From Globisporangium splendens (lineage: Eukaryota > Oomycota > Peronosporomycetes > Pythiales > Pythiaceae), in assembly GCA_006386115.1 (NCBI GenBank), contig VFIW01000043.1:62001-126000 (forward strand): DNA of 64,000 bases. Reading direction: 5' to 3'. Of this stretch, positions 37,644 through 48,222 are shown one piece after another (within the stretch, counting starts at the first letter, position 1; every line of letters starts with the position of its first letter). Both the position numbers and the translations under genes were made by a program. Below the pieces are notes generated by a model that was not told the origin of the DNA, made no database searches, and saw only the letters and a program-made list of their open reading frames with translations.

Positions 37644-38089
37644 ATGCGTGCTGGGCTCATTTTCGCTGGTGGACGATCGCACGCTCTGTGACGAGGCGTT
37701 TTGATTGGCCAGGACGCCTCGCTTGAAGTTGCAGTTCAGCGAAAATGAAGGGTCATGCGTGGCATTTGGGAACTTAGTCATCGGGTGATACTTAGGGTTG
37801 CCTTTCCAGATTCAAGAGAACGAGTGGAGGTGGGTTGCACTTGAGCCCCGCGATCTTTTTTGCACCATGCAGTTTGTGCGATCGTAACGGATAGAGCGGG
37901 GGGAATCTGGAAAGATCAGCGTCCAAGCACCGGAAAGACGACCTCATCGCGTTGCACTTTGGGGTCTGTCTGTCTCTGGGTCGTCCTTCTTGCCTCTGCC
38001 TGGGCTTCCAGTGAGCGAGAGCTTCGCTTCCGTATCACCTCACTCCTCAATTTGCCAGCCCCTCGCTGCAGTCGCCCATCACACCCACG
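37644..38089. other. Intergenic region before the ammonium transporter
   Basis: About 450 bp between two same-strand genes. It includes a run of T at 37855-37861. No further coding signal or clear Inr is visible. Confidence 0.45.
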
Positions 38090-39490
38090 ATGCTCCAATT
38101 GCCGCAGGAGCAGAGCTTTGCGCTCTCGCTCGGCGTGTTCCAGTTGGTCTGTCTCATTTTCTTCGCCATTCACTTCGACACCATCACACCCAAGTCTGCC
38201 GAAGCCTCCGACAGTCCGAATCGCGCCAATGGCTACTACTCCATGTACATGGACGTCCACGTCATGATCTTCGTCGGCTTTGGGTTTCTCATGACGTACC
38301 TTCGCAAGTACAGCCTCAGTGCCGTGTCGCTCAACTTTGTCGTCGGCGTGATGGCCTTGCAATGGGGGATCATCACCGTCACCATGGCGCACCAAGTCGG
38401 CGAGAAGCACTACCCGAAGGCAAACATCGACATCCCAGCGCTGATCAATGGCGACTTTGCAGCAGCAGCCGTATTGATCAGCTTTGGTGCGATTCTGGGC
38501 AAGACCACGCCGACGCAGTTGCTGTGGATGGCGTTCTTCGAGCTCGTTTTCTACGCGATCAACGAGACGATTCTTATGGAGTCGCTGGAGGTCATCGACG
38601 CCGGTGGCTCGCTGGTGATTCACACCTTCGGAGCGTTCTTTGGTTTGGCTGTGAGCCTGCAAATCGGCGCGCCACCCTCGCACGAGCAACACCACAACAC
38701 GTCTCGGTACACCTCGGACATCTTCGCGATGATCGGAACGCTGTTCCTGTGGATGTTTTGGCCCTCGTTCAACGCTGCGATGGTTCCTTCCGATGGTTTC
38801 CGCCAGGAGCGTGCGATCGTGAACACCCTACTCTCGATTGCTGCTTCCTGTGCCTCGACCTTCGCGGCTACCCAGGTGCTCACGACTGTCAAGAAGTTCG
38901 ACATGGTGCACCTGCAAAACGCAACGCTTGCAGGTGGAGTGGCAATGGGGACAGCCTGTGAGCTTGCACTCAACCCAGCGAGCGCAATCACAGTTGGTCT
39001 CGTCGCTGGTGTTGTCTCGGTCACTGGGTACCGCTTCTTCACCCCTGCGTTGGAGCGTCGCATTCGGCTGTCAGACTCGGCCGGAATCCTGAACCTGCAT
39101 GGAATGCCGGGCGTCCTTGGTGGACTGGCCGGTGCGTTTGCGACAATGGCACTGTCGGATGACAATTACGGCAATGTCCTCACCGATATCTATGAAGCCC
39201 GTGAACATCGATCGGCGCGTGAGCAAGGAGGCTACCAACTGCTCGCGATCGTTGTCACACTGGGAATGGCGCTTGTGTCGGGGACAGCAGTCGGCATGTT
39301 GCTCCGATCGCCTTTGCTGTTCCGCCAGCAACAGCAGAAGTACGAGGACGAGGAGTGGTTCCACCTTCCTGGCCACGAAGATTTGCTGCCGCTGGGGTCA
39401 TCTCCGCCAAGTCAGCGCGAGATGGAAAGCACATTTGGAACTCAGTCACCTCAGACTAGTTACGAGCTCATGTCGATCAAAACGTCCTAG
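38090..39490 (+). CDS. Rh-type ammonium transporter (Rh50/RhCG family)
   Basis: One exon of 466 residues with eleven to twelve hydrophobic segments. The pattern is that of the Rh branch of the Amt/Mep/Rh superfamily rather than Amt: a long first loop (residues 32-50), DVHVMIFVGFGFLMTYL, the INGDFAAAAVLISFGAILGK segment, HTFGAFFGL with the first pore histidine, and NLHGMPGVLGGLAGA with the second pore histidine region. Rh proteins conduct NH3 and possibly CO2 across membranes. A hydrophilic C-terminal tail of about 60 residues contains a Gln run (RQQQQKYEDEEW). The start ATG is directly before the first membrane helix. The gene is convergent with the amylase, 128 bp between stops. Confidence 0.94.
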   Translation: MLQLPQEQSFALSLGVFQLVCLIFFAIHFDTITPKSAEASDSPNRANGYYSMYMDVHVMIFVGFGFLMTYLRKYSLSAVSLNFVVGVMALQWGIITVTMAHQVGEKHYPKANIDIPALINGDFAAAAVLISFGAILGKTTPTQLLWMAFFELVFYAINETILMESLEVIDAGGSLVIHTFGAFFGLAVSLQIGAPPSHEQHHNTSRYTSDIFAMIGTLFLWMFWPSFNAAMVPSDGFRQERAIVNTLLSIAASCASTFAATQVLTTVKKFDMVHLQNATLAGGVAMGTACELALNPASAITVGLVAGVVSVTGYRFFTPALERRIRLSDSAGILNLHGMPGVLGGLAGAFATMALSDDNYGNVLTDIYEAREHRSAREQGGYQLLAIVVTLGMALVSGTAVGMLLRSPLLFRQQQQKYEDEEWFHLPGHEDLLPLGSSPPSQREMESTFGTQSPQTSYELMSIKTS

Positions 39491-39618
39491 GGATAAGAAC
39501 TCGTAGAATGAAACTCACACTCATTTTTTCTTTCTTATTCTTGTTTTAGTGCAAGAAACTCGAACCAATTTCATCGATACAATCAAGCCTGCGTCTCGCA
39601 TTTTCAGTGGTCTGGAAA

Positions 39619-42353
39619 TTAGCACGAGCCGGTGATCCCAACCTGAGCCGCCGTCACAGAGCCAAAACCAACGAAACCGCGCATGGCGTTCACGATCGAC
39701 AAGTCGCGGTGCACGCGAGTGTACTTGCCACCGGCGAAGCCCTCAACAGTGTAACCACACGAGCCAGCTCGGAACGCCTTCTCGTACGGCATGCTTCGAG
39801 TGCACGTTTGGCCAGCTGACGCATCGAAACCATTATTGCAGTCCGAGAATCCATCCGGGAACCCAGCCGCGCCATTTGGGAACCAGGTGTACGAGCTCAA
39901 CACGACGCGGATCTTCCAGTCGGCATCGCGGCGAGTGAACAGCTGGACCTCGAAGTTGCGGTGCGCGTTGACATCCTTAGCCTTGATCAGAATGGAGCCC
40001 TTGTCGCCCATATCACGAGAGGTCGAGTCTGGGTTCTGCTGGTCGTGGTCATCGTTCTGGATCACGAAGCGAGACGCTGGCAAGATCCACGAGCCGCAAA
40101 TCGGCATCTCCTTCGGGTAGTCCGACGACCAGATCTTGAGCTTCGCGATGTCGGTCGCTGAGATACCAGCAGCCGCGTACTTGGCGTCCAGACCCTTGTA
40201 GAAGTTGTATCCAGAGTTCTCATTGCACGCGAGCAATTGAGCCTCACCGCCCATGATGATCTCACCCCACATGATGAAGTCCGATGGGTAGCTACCGCCC
40301 ATGAAAGTGTTGAACACGCCCATAATCGCAGCAGTGTCGGTTGGTCCAATGTGCTTCATGGCATCGATACGGAAACCGCTGAAGCCAATGCCCAGCAAGT
40401 CCACGAAGTATTGGGCGATACGTTCACGCACGTATGGCTTGGCCGTGTTCAAGTCCGTCAATCCCACGAGCCAGCCAGTTTCCAATTGCAGTGGATCGTT
40501 CCACGAGCTCAGGGTGCGCTCGCAGTGGAAGTCTGTTGGTCCGAATGGAACGGCTGGGAACTCCAAGGCTGGGCGAGCACCAGTGTAGTTGCTCAAAGCG
40601 TACTGGTAGTTGTGCGTGTAGTATGGCGAGCCCTTGGCACTCGACTTGGCACCCCAGTACGTACACGAGCTTCCACTCGGGTTGCGGTGAAGGCTCACGT
40701 CGTTGCCTCCGCCAGACATGTGGTTGACAACGGCATCCGCATACACACGCACACCGTTGGCACGGCACGTTTGGATCATCGAGCGCAATTGAGCACGTGA
40801 TCCCATGCGAGAGTGCAGACGGTAGCTCACTGGCTGGTACACAAAGTACCATGGGTTGCGCTCTCCGTTTTGTGGCCAGGCATCCGAGAGCACAGACTCT
40901 TGCGGAGGATTGATCTTGACACCCAAGTAGCCAGCCTTGCCGAGGAAGTCCTTGCACTCGGCTTCGATGTCAGCGTATGGCCATCCGAACAAGTCGACGA
41001 TGGCACCCTTTTGGCCACCTTCAAATCCGGCTGGCGTGGTGACGGGGTTGGCTTGCCAGACGAAGTTGACGGGGTCGAGTTCGAGCGTCCACTTCTCTCC
41101 GCTGCTGGCTTGCGTGCACGTCACAACGATGTTCAAGTCCGCCGTGAGCGAAGTTGTGGCTGCGAAGGTGGCCGACGAGGACGTTGCACCGTTGAAAATG
41201 TAAGAGCAAGAGACGGTGGCTGGGTCCACGCGGAGGTAAGTGCGCACAGTCACGGTCGCCGAGGTACGAGCTGAGTTGTAGACGACGTGCGCGTAGCCAG
41301 TGAGAGATCTACAGAGGAGAGGGGGAAACAAGCATGATGAGGGTCATTGCCATTTGCAAAGTAATTGCGATTGACGCTGACGTACCGATAGTCTTGGAAC
41401 CCCTCGGACCAGCCGGAGGCGTTGCGAGGAGGAGTCTGCCATCTCCTCACCTCCTCCGAGTCAGAGTAGGCAGTTTGAGTAGCAGACTGACACGAGTCCA
41501 GTCCGTTGTAGTTGGTACACGGTCCAGTTGGAGGAACGGTCGTTGGAGTAGGAGTGGTAGTTGGAGTCGGGGTAGGAGCCGCTGTGGAAGGCGTTGGCGC
41601 TGGAGTCGTCGTCGGTGGGACACTCACTTTGCTAACCACAGTCCACGTTCCTGCTGCATTCAGCTTGTAGTTCACGTTGTTGTTGTTGTCCCACACGCCG
41701 TTGCCGTTGTTGAACACAAACTCAAGGTACGCGGCTGGAGCGGCAAGGTCGAACTTGAACCAGCCCAGGCCAGCAGGATACGTGCTGTCGGTACTAGCCG
41801 TCATCTTGACACCTGGAGACGTGGTCCACGTTGATCCCGTCGAGTAGTGAATGTATGGAGCTGACCAACCACTTTGGAAGTACACATGCACTCCCGTCCC
41901 GTCGTTTGGTTTTGCTAGCGTGGCACCAACTGCAGCGGGGGTTGGAGCTGGAGTCGGGGTCGGGGCTGCCGTTGGAGGCGTGCTGACGGTGCTCGTGAGC
42001 GACCACGTACCGGCAGCTGACACCTTGTAGTTGGCATTGTTATTGTTGTCCCACACTCCGTTTCCGTTGTTGAACACAAACTCCAGGGAGCTTCCAGAGA
42101 TGTCAAACTTGAACCAACCGAGGCTAGCCGGGAAGCTGGAGTCGGAACTCGCAGTCATCTTGACGCCTGGAGAGGTGGTCCACCCCGACCCGGCGTTGTA
42201 GTGGATGTAAGGAGCCGTCCATCCGGTGCGAAAGTAGACGTGGAGCCCCGTGCCGTCATCTGGTTTCACGAGGGTCTGAGCGTCGACGACAGCACCTAGC
42301 AGGCAAACGCATGCCACCACGGCCTGCATCATGGCGAGCATTTTGGACGGCAT
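39619..42353 (-). CDS. Secreted alpha-amylase (GH13) with two N-terminal starch-binding modules
   Basis: Two exons, 42353-41386 and 41308-39619, give 885 residues. A signal peptide (to about residue 26, ending VVDAQT) precedes two tandem modules of about 85 residues, each with HVYFxxGW.APYIHY, WTTSPGVKM and FVFNNGNGVWDNNNN, the pattern of CBM25/CBM53-type starch-binding domains. Thr/Pro/Ala linkers separate them from each other and from the catalytic barrel. The GH13 signature is clear: DAVVNHM, GFRIDAMKH with nucleophile Asp near residue 637, MWGEI with the acid Glu, and the NDDHDQQ loop with the third Asp. It hydrolyses starch outside the cell, fitting a saprotrophic or plant-associated life. 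The two modules are close copies, pointing to a recent internal duplication. Confidence 0.94.
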
Positions 42354-45303
42354 CTGGGGCTAAAGTCGCCAATGTCGAAAAACCTCTTGCGATGCGTGTG
42401 TGCTTGACTTGGAGGTGCTTTCGAAGGCGCGAGTTGATTAATGACACTAAGCGATTAGCGCGAGACTCTGAATGCTTGCTGGGGTGATCTCACTTGTTGA
42501 TCAGCGCCACACGGTGCATGGACTTCGTTCCACCTGAACACCCGGCAGTCTCCCCACTGTATTATTAATCTCGTCCATACTAAACTCATTGAGAGCACAT
42601 CTTTTGTGTCACAGGGTTGAGGTCAACGCCAATCTGAGTGCGCTACTTGATTTATTTGTCCCGTAGCTGTTGATGCATGGATCCACTCGCCCTCATCTAC
42701 AGGAGTGCGCAGCTCTATGTTCACGGCGCAGCTTCAGCCCGTGTTCATCTTCAAGTTGACACATCGCGGTTATTCTGTCTCGGGACAGAAAACAAGCGTC
42801 AGCTCGCGGCAGTGTTTTTATATCGCACGAAATCGCACTGACAAAATCCGTAAACTGCATGCAAGAGAGGGCAAGCTACCGCAGTCTCTTTACATGAGAA
42901 GAAGGAACTTTGCAATTAGCAAGCGACACGACGTTTGTTCACACAGCTCGCCAGCGACTGCACCGCAGAAATAACGTCAATACTGGAGCAAAGGAGTGGT
43001 TCGGTGTCTGCAATCTTGCGCATTTCGGCAGTAAGCCCACCCAACAGCACCATGCGGATTTGCGAACTCAGAAAACCTGTTCCTTGCATTACTTCAAGTT
43101 GACATATTGACGCCCTCACGTGAGATGGGTGGTCGGTCAGCCGGCGCATCTCCACCACTGTCAACAAGTCGTTGGTGGAACAGCAGACGCAAATGCTGCT
43201 CGACGTGCAGTAAGCAGATTCGGATGGGATTTTACTGTTCCCGATGGGTTTTACTGGGTCAAACTCAGTACAAAGCACAATCAAGTGCACTGCTCAGTGT
43301 TGCTCTTGTCGCGGCGCACACCGGAGTCAATCTGGTGCCAGCATGCAACACACTACGGTTTAGTACTTCGTTGCATAGTGCACACATGGAGAACTAAACA
43401 GTGTTGAACACTGCTTTACAACATGAAAGTGTACTGTAGTGGCATGCAGCTGTCGAAGCGAAACCACTCGAGGAAGGGTACGTAGGCTGGAGAGGACACG
43501 TTGCCACGTTGTAGATTTTGTGGCTTGAGCGGCTGATCAAATTGCCCCTGTTGAGCTTCAGCGGCTGCTTGGAAAACTGAAGGAGGTGTGCTGGACTGTA
43601 TCCTCACTAAAGTACAACATTGATAATTGCAAGTTGAAGCTACTTGATTCATGAGAGAGGATCACAAGGGTGCAGCATGGCAGAGCACTGGCACTGGGAC
43701 TCCGAACCATCTTCTGCGCGCTGCCGAATGCCGTCGGCACTTTCTGTTGGAAGATCTTTTCTCCTAAAGCTTCCAAGAAGAGTAAGACTGCTCGTAGAAA
43801 TCAAGTTGTGTTGAAGTTCCATTCGTTTCTGCGAAGCAAAAGCAGCCCTCGAAGTTGGGTTGTACATTGTGCCCGATGTGGCACCGGACTTTAGAATTCC
43901 GACTTTGGGGTGACTGCGTTGAAGTACAGGTGCCTCAGTACAACAGTCACTGGGATCATCTCACCTTAAGATGAGTTCAAGCGTTCGCGCATGTATCCAA
44001 CCGACACATGGTGAGTTGGAATTGGACTGGAGCCACTCTGTCAGCAGATCCAGATATCGTGTGCCTCAGTGGCCAGTCCACTTGATTTATTGTACTTGTA
44101 CAGGACGTAGCATTGATGGTGCATGAAGTACACTGTTGCTTCAACTCGGTGTATCGAGGTCTGATTCTCAACAACTTGTTGCATTAAAGTAAACATCTAA
44201 CAAGATTACTGAAATGGACATCATAATGCTGTGGTGTGTCACAAGCGTCTTGACCTGAGCCACATATGTACGTAGCTTGACCAAGGTGCCTCTAATCGGC
44301 AGCGACGTGTTTGTAAACAGCATACAGAGATGGCCGGTCAATTTCCATCAGTGGCATCAATCAACTTGAGCCACTATTCCCGTTGAATCTCCTCCAAGCC
44401 GTGCACGATCGACATACCGAGGACAACACGAGAACATTTGACGCCAGCAATGCACGCGCACCCGACATTACGCCGACCTTCCAGTCACCATGTCAACACG
44501 CAGTCTTGCATTCGGTCTTAACCTGTGGGGGAGCGACATTGTGTATGGATGCAATACAGTCCTGGAGCTGATGTGATGCGCACAAGAGGTTGTCGTAGCT
44601 GCCACCCGCAAAGTTGATGCTGCGTCACTCCACTTTGTCAGGTGCTTTCCTCACTGGGCAAACAAGATTTCTCCTTCGCGACGACTCTCCGCACAACGCA
44701 ACAGCGCCACTTCTGCAGTGTCTGTGCGTGAGGGACACTTTATCCGCGCTGTAGCTCATTTGATGGCTGCAGACATCTTGTGGCGCGGCTATTCTGCCGA
44801 TGTTCATCCAGATCCAAATCGAGGACTCTTTCACCTGCGCACATCGCGCCAACGCCAGGATCCGACGAGCGCATGCCGTCCCTTCCCTGCAATGCGCATC
44901 CTGTAGTTCTGTCGCACATGGCAGCAGGTTTATGCCTGCGGCTGGTCTGTGCGCGTGCACTCGGAGCCCGCACATCCCCTTCTCCTGCGAGCAACAAACG
45001 ATGCGGCGCGCTTGAACCTGTACACAGAACGCGTCGAATGAGCGCAGACGCGGCCGTCCATCCGCGCCGCGGCTCCTGGATTTCTGTCCCCCTCTTGCTG
45101 CAAGTTCAACTTTGACGCGAAAGAGAGGCAGGACGCACTCAGAAAGGAAACGACACGTGACGACACAGGAAACCAATCGTCGAGACGCTCCATAGCATAT
45201 ACCAACGCTTTACGACACGTGTCAACTTGCTGCGAGAAAGAGTGATGGTCGCGATCACGGTGAGGTGAACTCAAGCACAATCTTCGAGAAGAAGAACGGG
45301 AAC
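42354..45303. other. Gene-poor 2.9 kb stretch with only short fragments
   Basis: No complete gene is recognisable. Short minus-strand frames at 43290-42916 and 43867-43416 look weakly protein-like; the first contains QIRMVLLGGLTAEMRK followed by IDVISAVQSLA, which recalls the gag (UBN2-type) part of Copia retroelements, but no RT, integrase or LTR is visible. A minus-strand frame at 45176-44625 (183 codons) matches nothing I know. The most cautious reading is a decayed mobile-element remnant plus promoter sequence. Confidence 0.3.
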
Positions 45304-47741
45304 ATGGATCTCGACGCAGTATGGCAGCAGATCCTGCGGTTCCAGGAGAACTACATCGCGACGAGCGGCAGCATCGCGCCGTCGCCGCAAGAGCAGGAGC
45401 TCGTGCGGGACTTTCTGCAGCACGTTCCGATCGCCGCGCTCTTTGCATGCCTCCAGGACGCAAGCGATCACTCCGATGACAAGCAGGTACGATGCATGCG
45501 TTCAACATGTGGTGATGTGGGTTTTCTTGGAGGAAAGGCAACTAATTGAGTATGACTACACGTGTGGTGCTTTGCGTCTGCTAGGTGAAAGAAGTTTGCT
45601 CGTGCATCGATCGAGTGCTTGGAGCGGACGGTAGTGATGGCGTGTTCTTCCAGCCAGATGTGAGTGCTCTTGCCAATGTGCGCCTTGAAAAGCTGTCTGA
45701 TATGCACTACGACTGATAATAATGACCGACATGTCTCTTGCGCTTCACAGATCAATCCTTTCCTCCTCGCTGGGCTGTCGCACTTTGAAAAGAGAGCACG
45801 AGTGCTTACCGTGAACCAGCTCACCGTCCATTTGGGCAGAAATCCAACACTTGAGCAAGTGTCAGTTGTGGTACGTTTGAAAAGCTTGCTTGTATTACAC
45901 GCTACGCGATTCGGCAGTCACAGGGTGCAACTCACGGCGATGACAATGCTGTGGTGGGTGCGTGCATTAGGCGAATCCTCTTGCCATCGATGAGCTCTGC
46001 AACGTTATTGCTGATGAAGATGCTGAAGTGGCATCAAAAGCCTCTAACGTCCTCGAATTGGTACATTATCGGAAATCAATTTTTGGCACGACTGCCCACT
46101 GTATCTAACGATGTCACGTTCAGTTTGCACGGTTTCCGGAAGGAGAATTTTTCAGGTCTGTTCTTGATTCCCTCAAAACCAAGGCTCAAAGCAGGTACTG
46201 TGATGATCTGCTTTTTGATAGGTCAGTCGAAGCTTTCCATTGTCGCGATATGCTTACTCACTGCTGTATCTATTCGCGATGCGTGAACAGTGACATTGAA
46301 GAGAACTCAGTTGAGTACATGCGCTACCTTGAAGTGATTGCCCGAATCTGTCAGCAAAGTGATGCACGAATGGAACATGCGATCGGGAATGGCGCTGTTC
46401 ACCTTGTGAGTCCTTCTTCTGTGCTGCAGTGTCGAGTGCTCCGTCATTGAGTGCGCTAAAGTCATATTGTCGTGCATTTGCAACAGATATTGAACTGCTT
46501 GAAGTCAGATGACCCGCTTTTCTTGATGAATGTGGTCGATTTGATCCCAAATCTGTGTAACACCAGACTCGGCATTCAGTACATCTTTCAATCCGGTGAG
46601 TTGCTCTAGCTGCTTTCTCACTCCAACATCGACTTGCTAACGTCAAATGGACAATGTGGCACAGGCGCGCTCCAGTCGCTGCTGAATATGTCAGAAGGTG
46701 AGATGTAAAGTCAGTTCTGCTCTTTCTCTAAGGCAATGCTAACCTCAACTTTTGTGACTTTTGTGATGACGGACCGGTAGATCCTTTTGTCGGAGGAAGT
46801 GCGATTCGACTCATTGGGGAGGTCTCCGCGATTGCAGCCAAGTTGAATGTCCAATCATGGAACTGGAGCGATCCTGTGCTCTCGAAGGCGTTCCTGGAGA
46901 CGATCGAGAACAAAATTCAAGACTCAGATTCCCTCCAGCAGATCGCAGCAATGGATGCCTTGGCGGCGTTTGGATCGTCGTCCGACAAAGGTATGTGCAT
47001 GGCATCTCCAACAGTCTCTTATTTTGTGCCAACTGTAGCAGTACCGGCAGGTATTGACTTACTCTTCATTGTGTGGCAGAGCTTCACCTTCTGCTGCAGC
47101 ACACGAGTTTATGCAAAACGTGGCTTCAGCTTGGATCCAGCTCGAAAATGGATGTGAAGGCGAACTGCTTCCACTCGTTAGCTCGTATCCTTGGTGCGCC
47201 GACTCGCTTGACGCAGGAATCAGAAGACACCCCGGCTGAGAATGCGGGCATTTGGGCACTCCACGAGCGCTTATTCAACAGCCTGGGCCTCGAGTGCCGC
47301 AACCAATCCACATTGTTGTACCTGATGGAGGTGTTGCGACAGCCTTTCGAGGAGCTCCGAAGCGCGATCTTCGCGTTGCTGCGTGCGGTCGCCGCCCAGA
47401 ACAACGAGTGGGGCATGCGCGCGTTGCTCTCGTACGGCGGCTTTTTCGAGTTCCTCATGGACCGCAGCACGGAGCCCACGAAAGAGGCGCGCGAGTGGAA
47501 GTTCGCCGTCGCCGACGCAGTGATGGCGTCCCCATTCCAGTCGAAGCTCGGTACGTCAGTTTGCTTTGGTGGCTTTGGATCGTTTATTGCTTGTTTGTAT
47601 TGTGTTGGCTGACTTGTGGATGGATGGATGCGTTTTGCATTGCGTGCAGATGCTGTGACACTCGAGAAGCTGCGCGCGCACATGCGCAAGGGCCCTTATG
47701 TCGGCGTCGCGCCGCCGTCGATGGACCTTGAAGCTGCCTGA
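45304..47741 (+). CDS. PSMD5: 26S proteasome assembly chaperone PSMD5 (S5b)
   Basis: Eleven exons join in phase to 522 residues (human 504): 45304-45486, 45585-45659, 45751-45870, 45971-46060, 46124-46194, 46291-46405, 46487-46595, 46665-46697, 46781-46990, 47080-47550 and 47650-47741. The protein is a string of HEAT/armadillo-type helical repeats, for example YMRYLEVIARICQQSDAR, DAIxxNLCNTRLGIQYIFQ-type segments, and the C-terminal MEVLRQPFEELRSAIFALLR with EWGMRALLSYGGFFEFLMDR. It ends with LEKLRAHMRKGPYVGVAPP, matching the PSMD5 tail. PSMD5 holds the RPT1-RPT2 base module during assembly of the 19S particle. Because the fold is repeat-based, the assignment rests on overall layout and the C-terminal block; another HEAT protein is possible but less likely. 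Confidence 0.83.
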
Positions 47742-48222
47742 TAAGGCGTCCAGCAAGGGCTTTCTTTGTTGGATCGCAGCAGCAATAGATGGATATGCAT
47801 CCAGTGCGTGGCGGTACGCCGGATAAACCTTCTAAACATAGTACTTTACGAGTTGTCGCATCTACCGTTTTGCTGTTTTTAAGACCTTCTAGAATGAATG
47901 CCCTCTGGTTTATGTTATTGGTAGAGCTGCGTTCGGGACTGTTCGGGACACGCGGGATAAGCAAGCATCTGTCATAGGGGAGGGTGGGCTTACAAAGTGA
48001 CAGTCAGAATTGTAGAGACGTTGACGCGGTCGTAGATTCGCGCGTGCCACAATCGTGCGCTCTCTCTCTCTCTCTCTTTGTCTTCATCTGCGTGGCAGTC
48101 GGCGCCGCAGGAAACGCTCTCGAGACTGAGACCAGACGCCGTCCCATCGTCGCGCGCGTGGTGAAAAACGTGGTCAGGTCACTCTGCAGCGACGCGGAGA
48201 AGCAAGCAAGACACGAGGCAGA
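47742..48222. other. Intergenic region with (TC)n tract
   Basis: About 480 bp between PSMD5 and the FHA gene. The TC tract at 48061-48077 is listed separately. No coding signal is seen. Confidence 0.45.
48061..48077. repeat. (TC)n microsatellite
   Basis: A 17-bp TC dinucleotide run about 145 bp before the start of the FHA gene. Confidence 0.9.

Noticed and set aside
37916..38695. 259-codon minus-strand frame over the ammonium transporter
   Set aside because: Antisense to conserved membrane helices and lacking any motif.
44625..45176. 183-codon minus-strand frame upstream of PSMD5
   Set aside because: Cys/Arg-rich, no recognisable domain, no splice context; kept only as a note in the intergenic entry.
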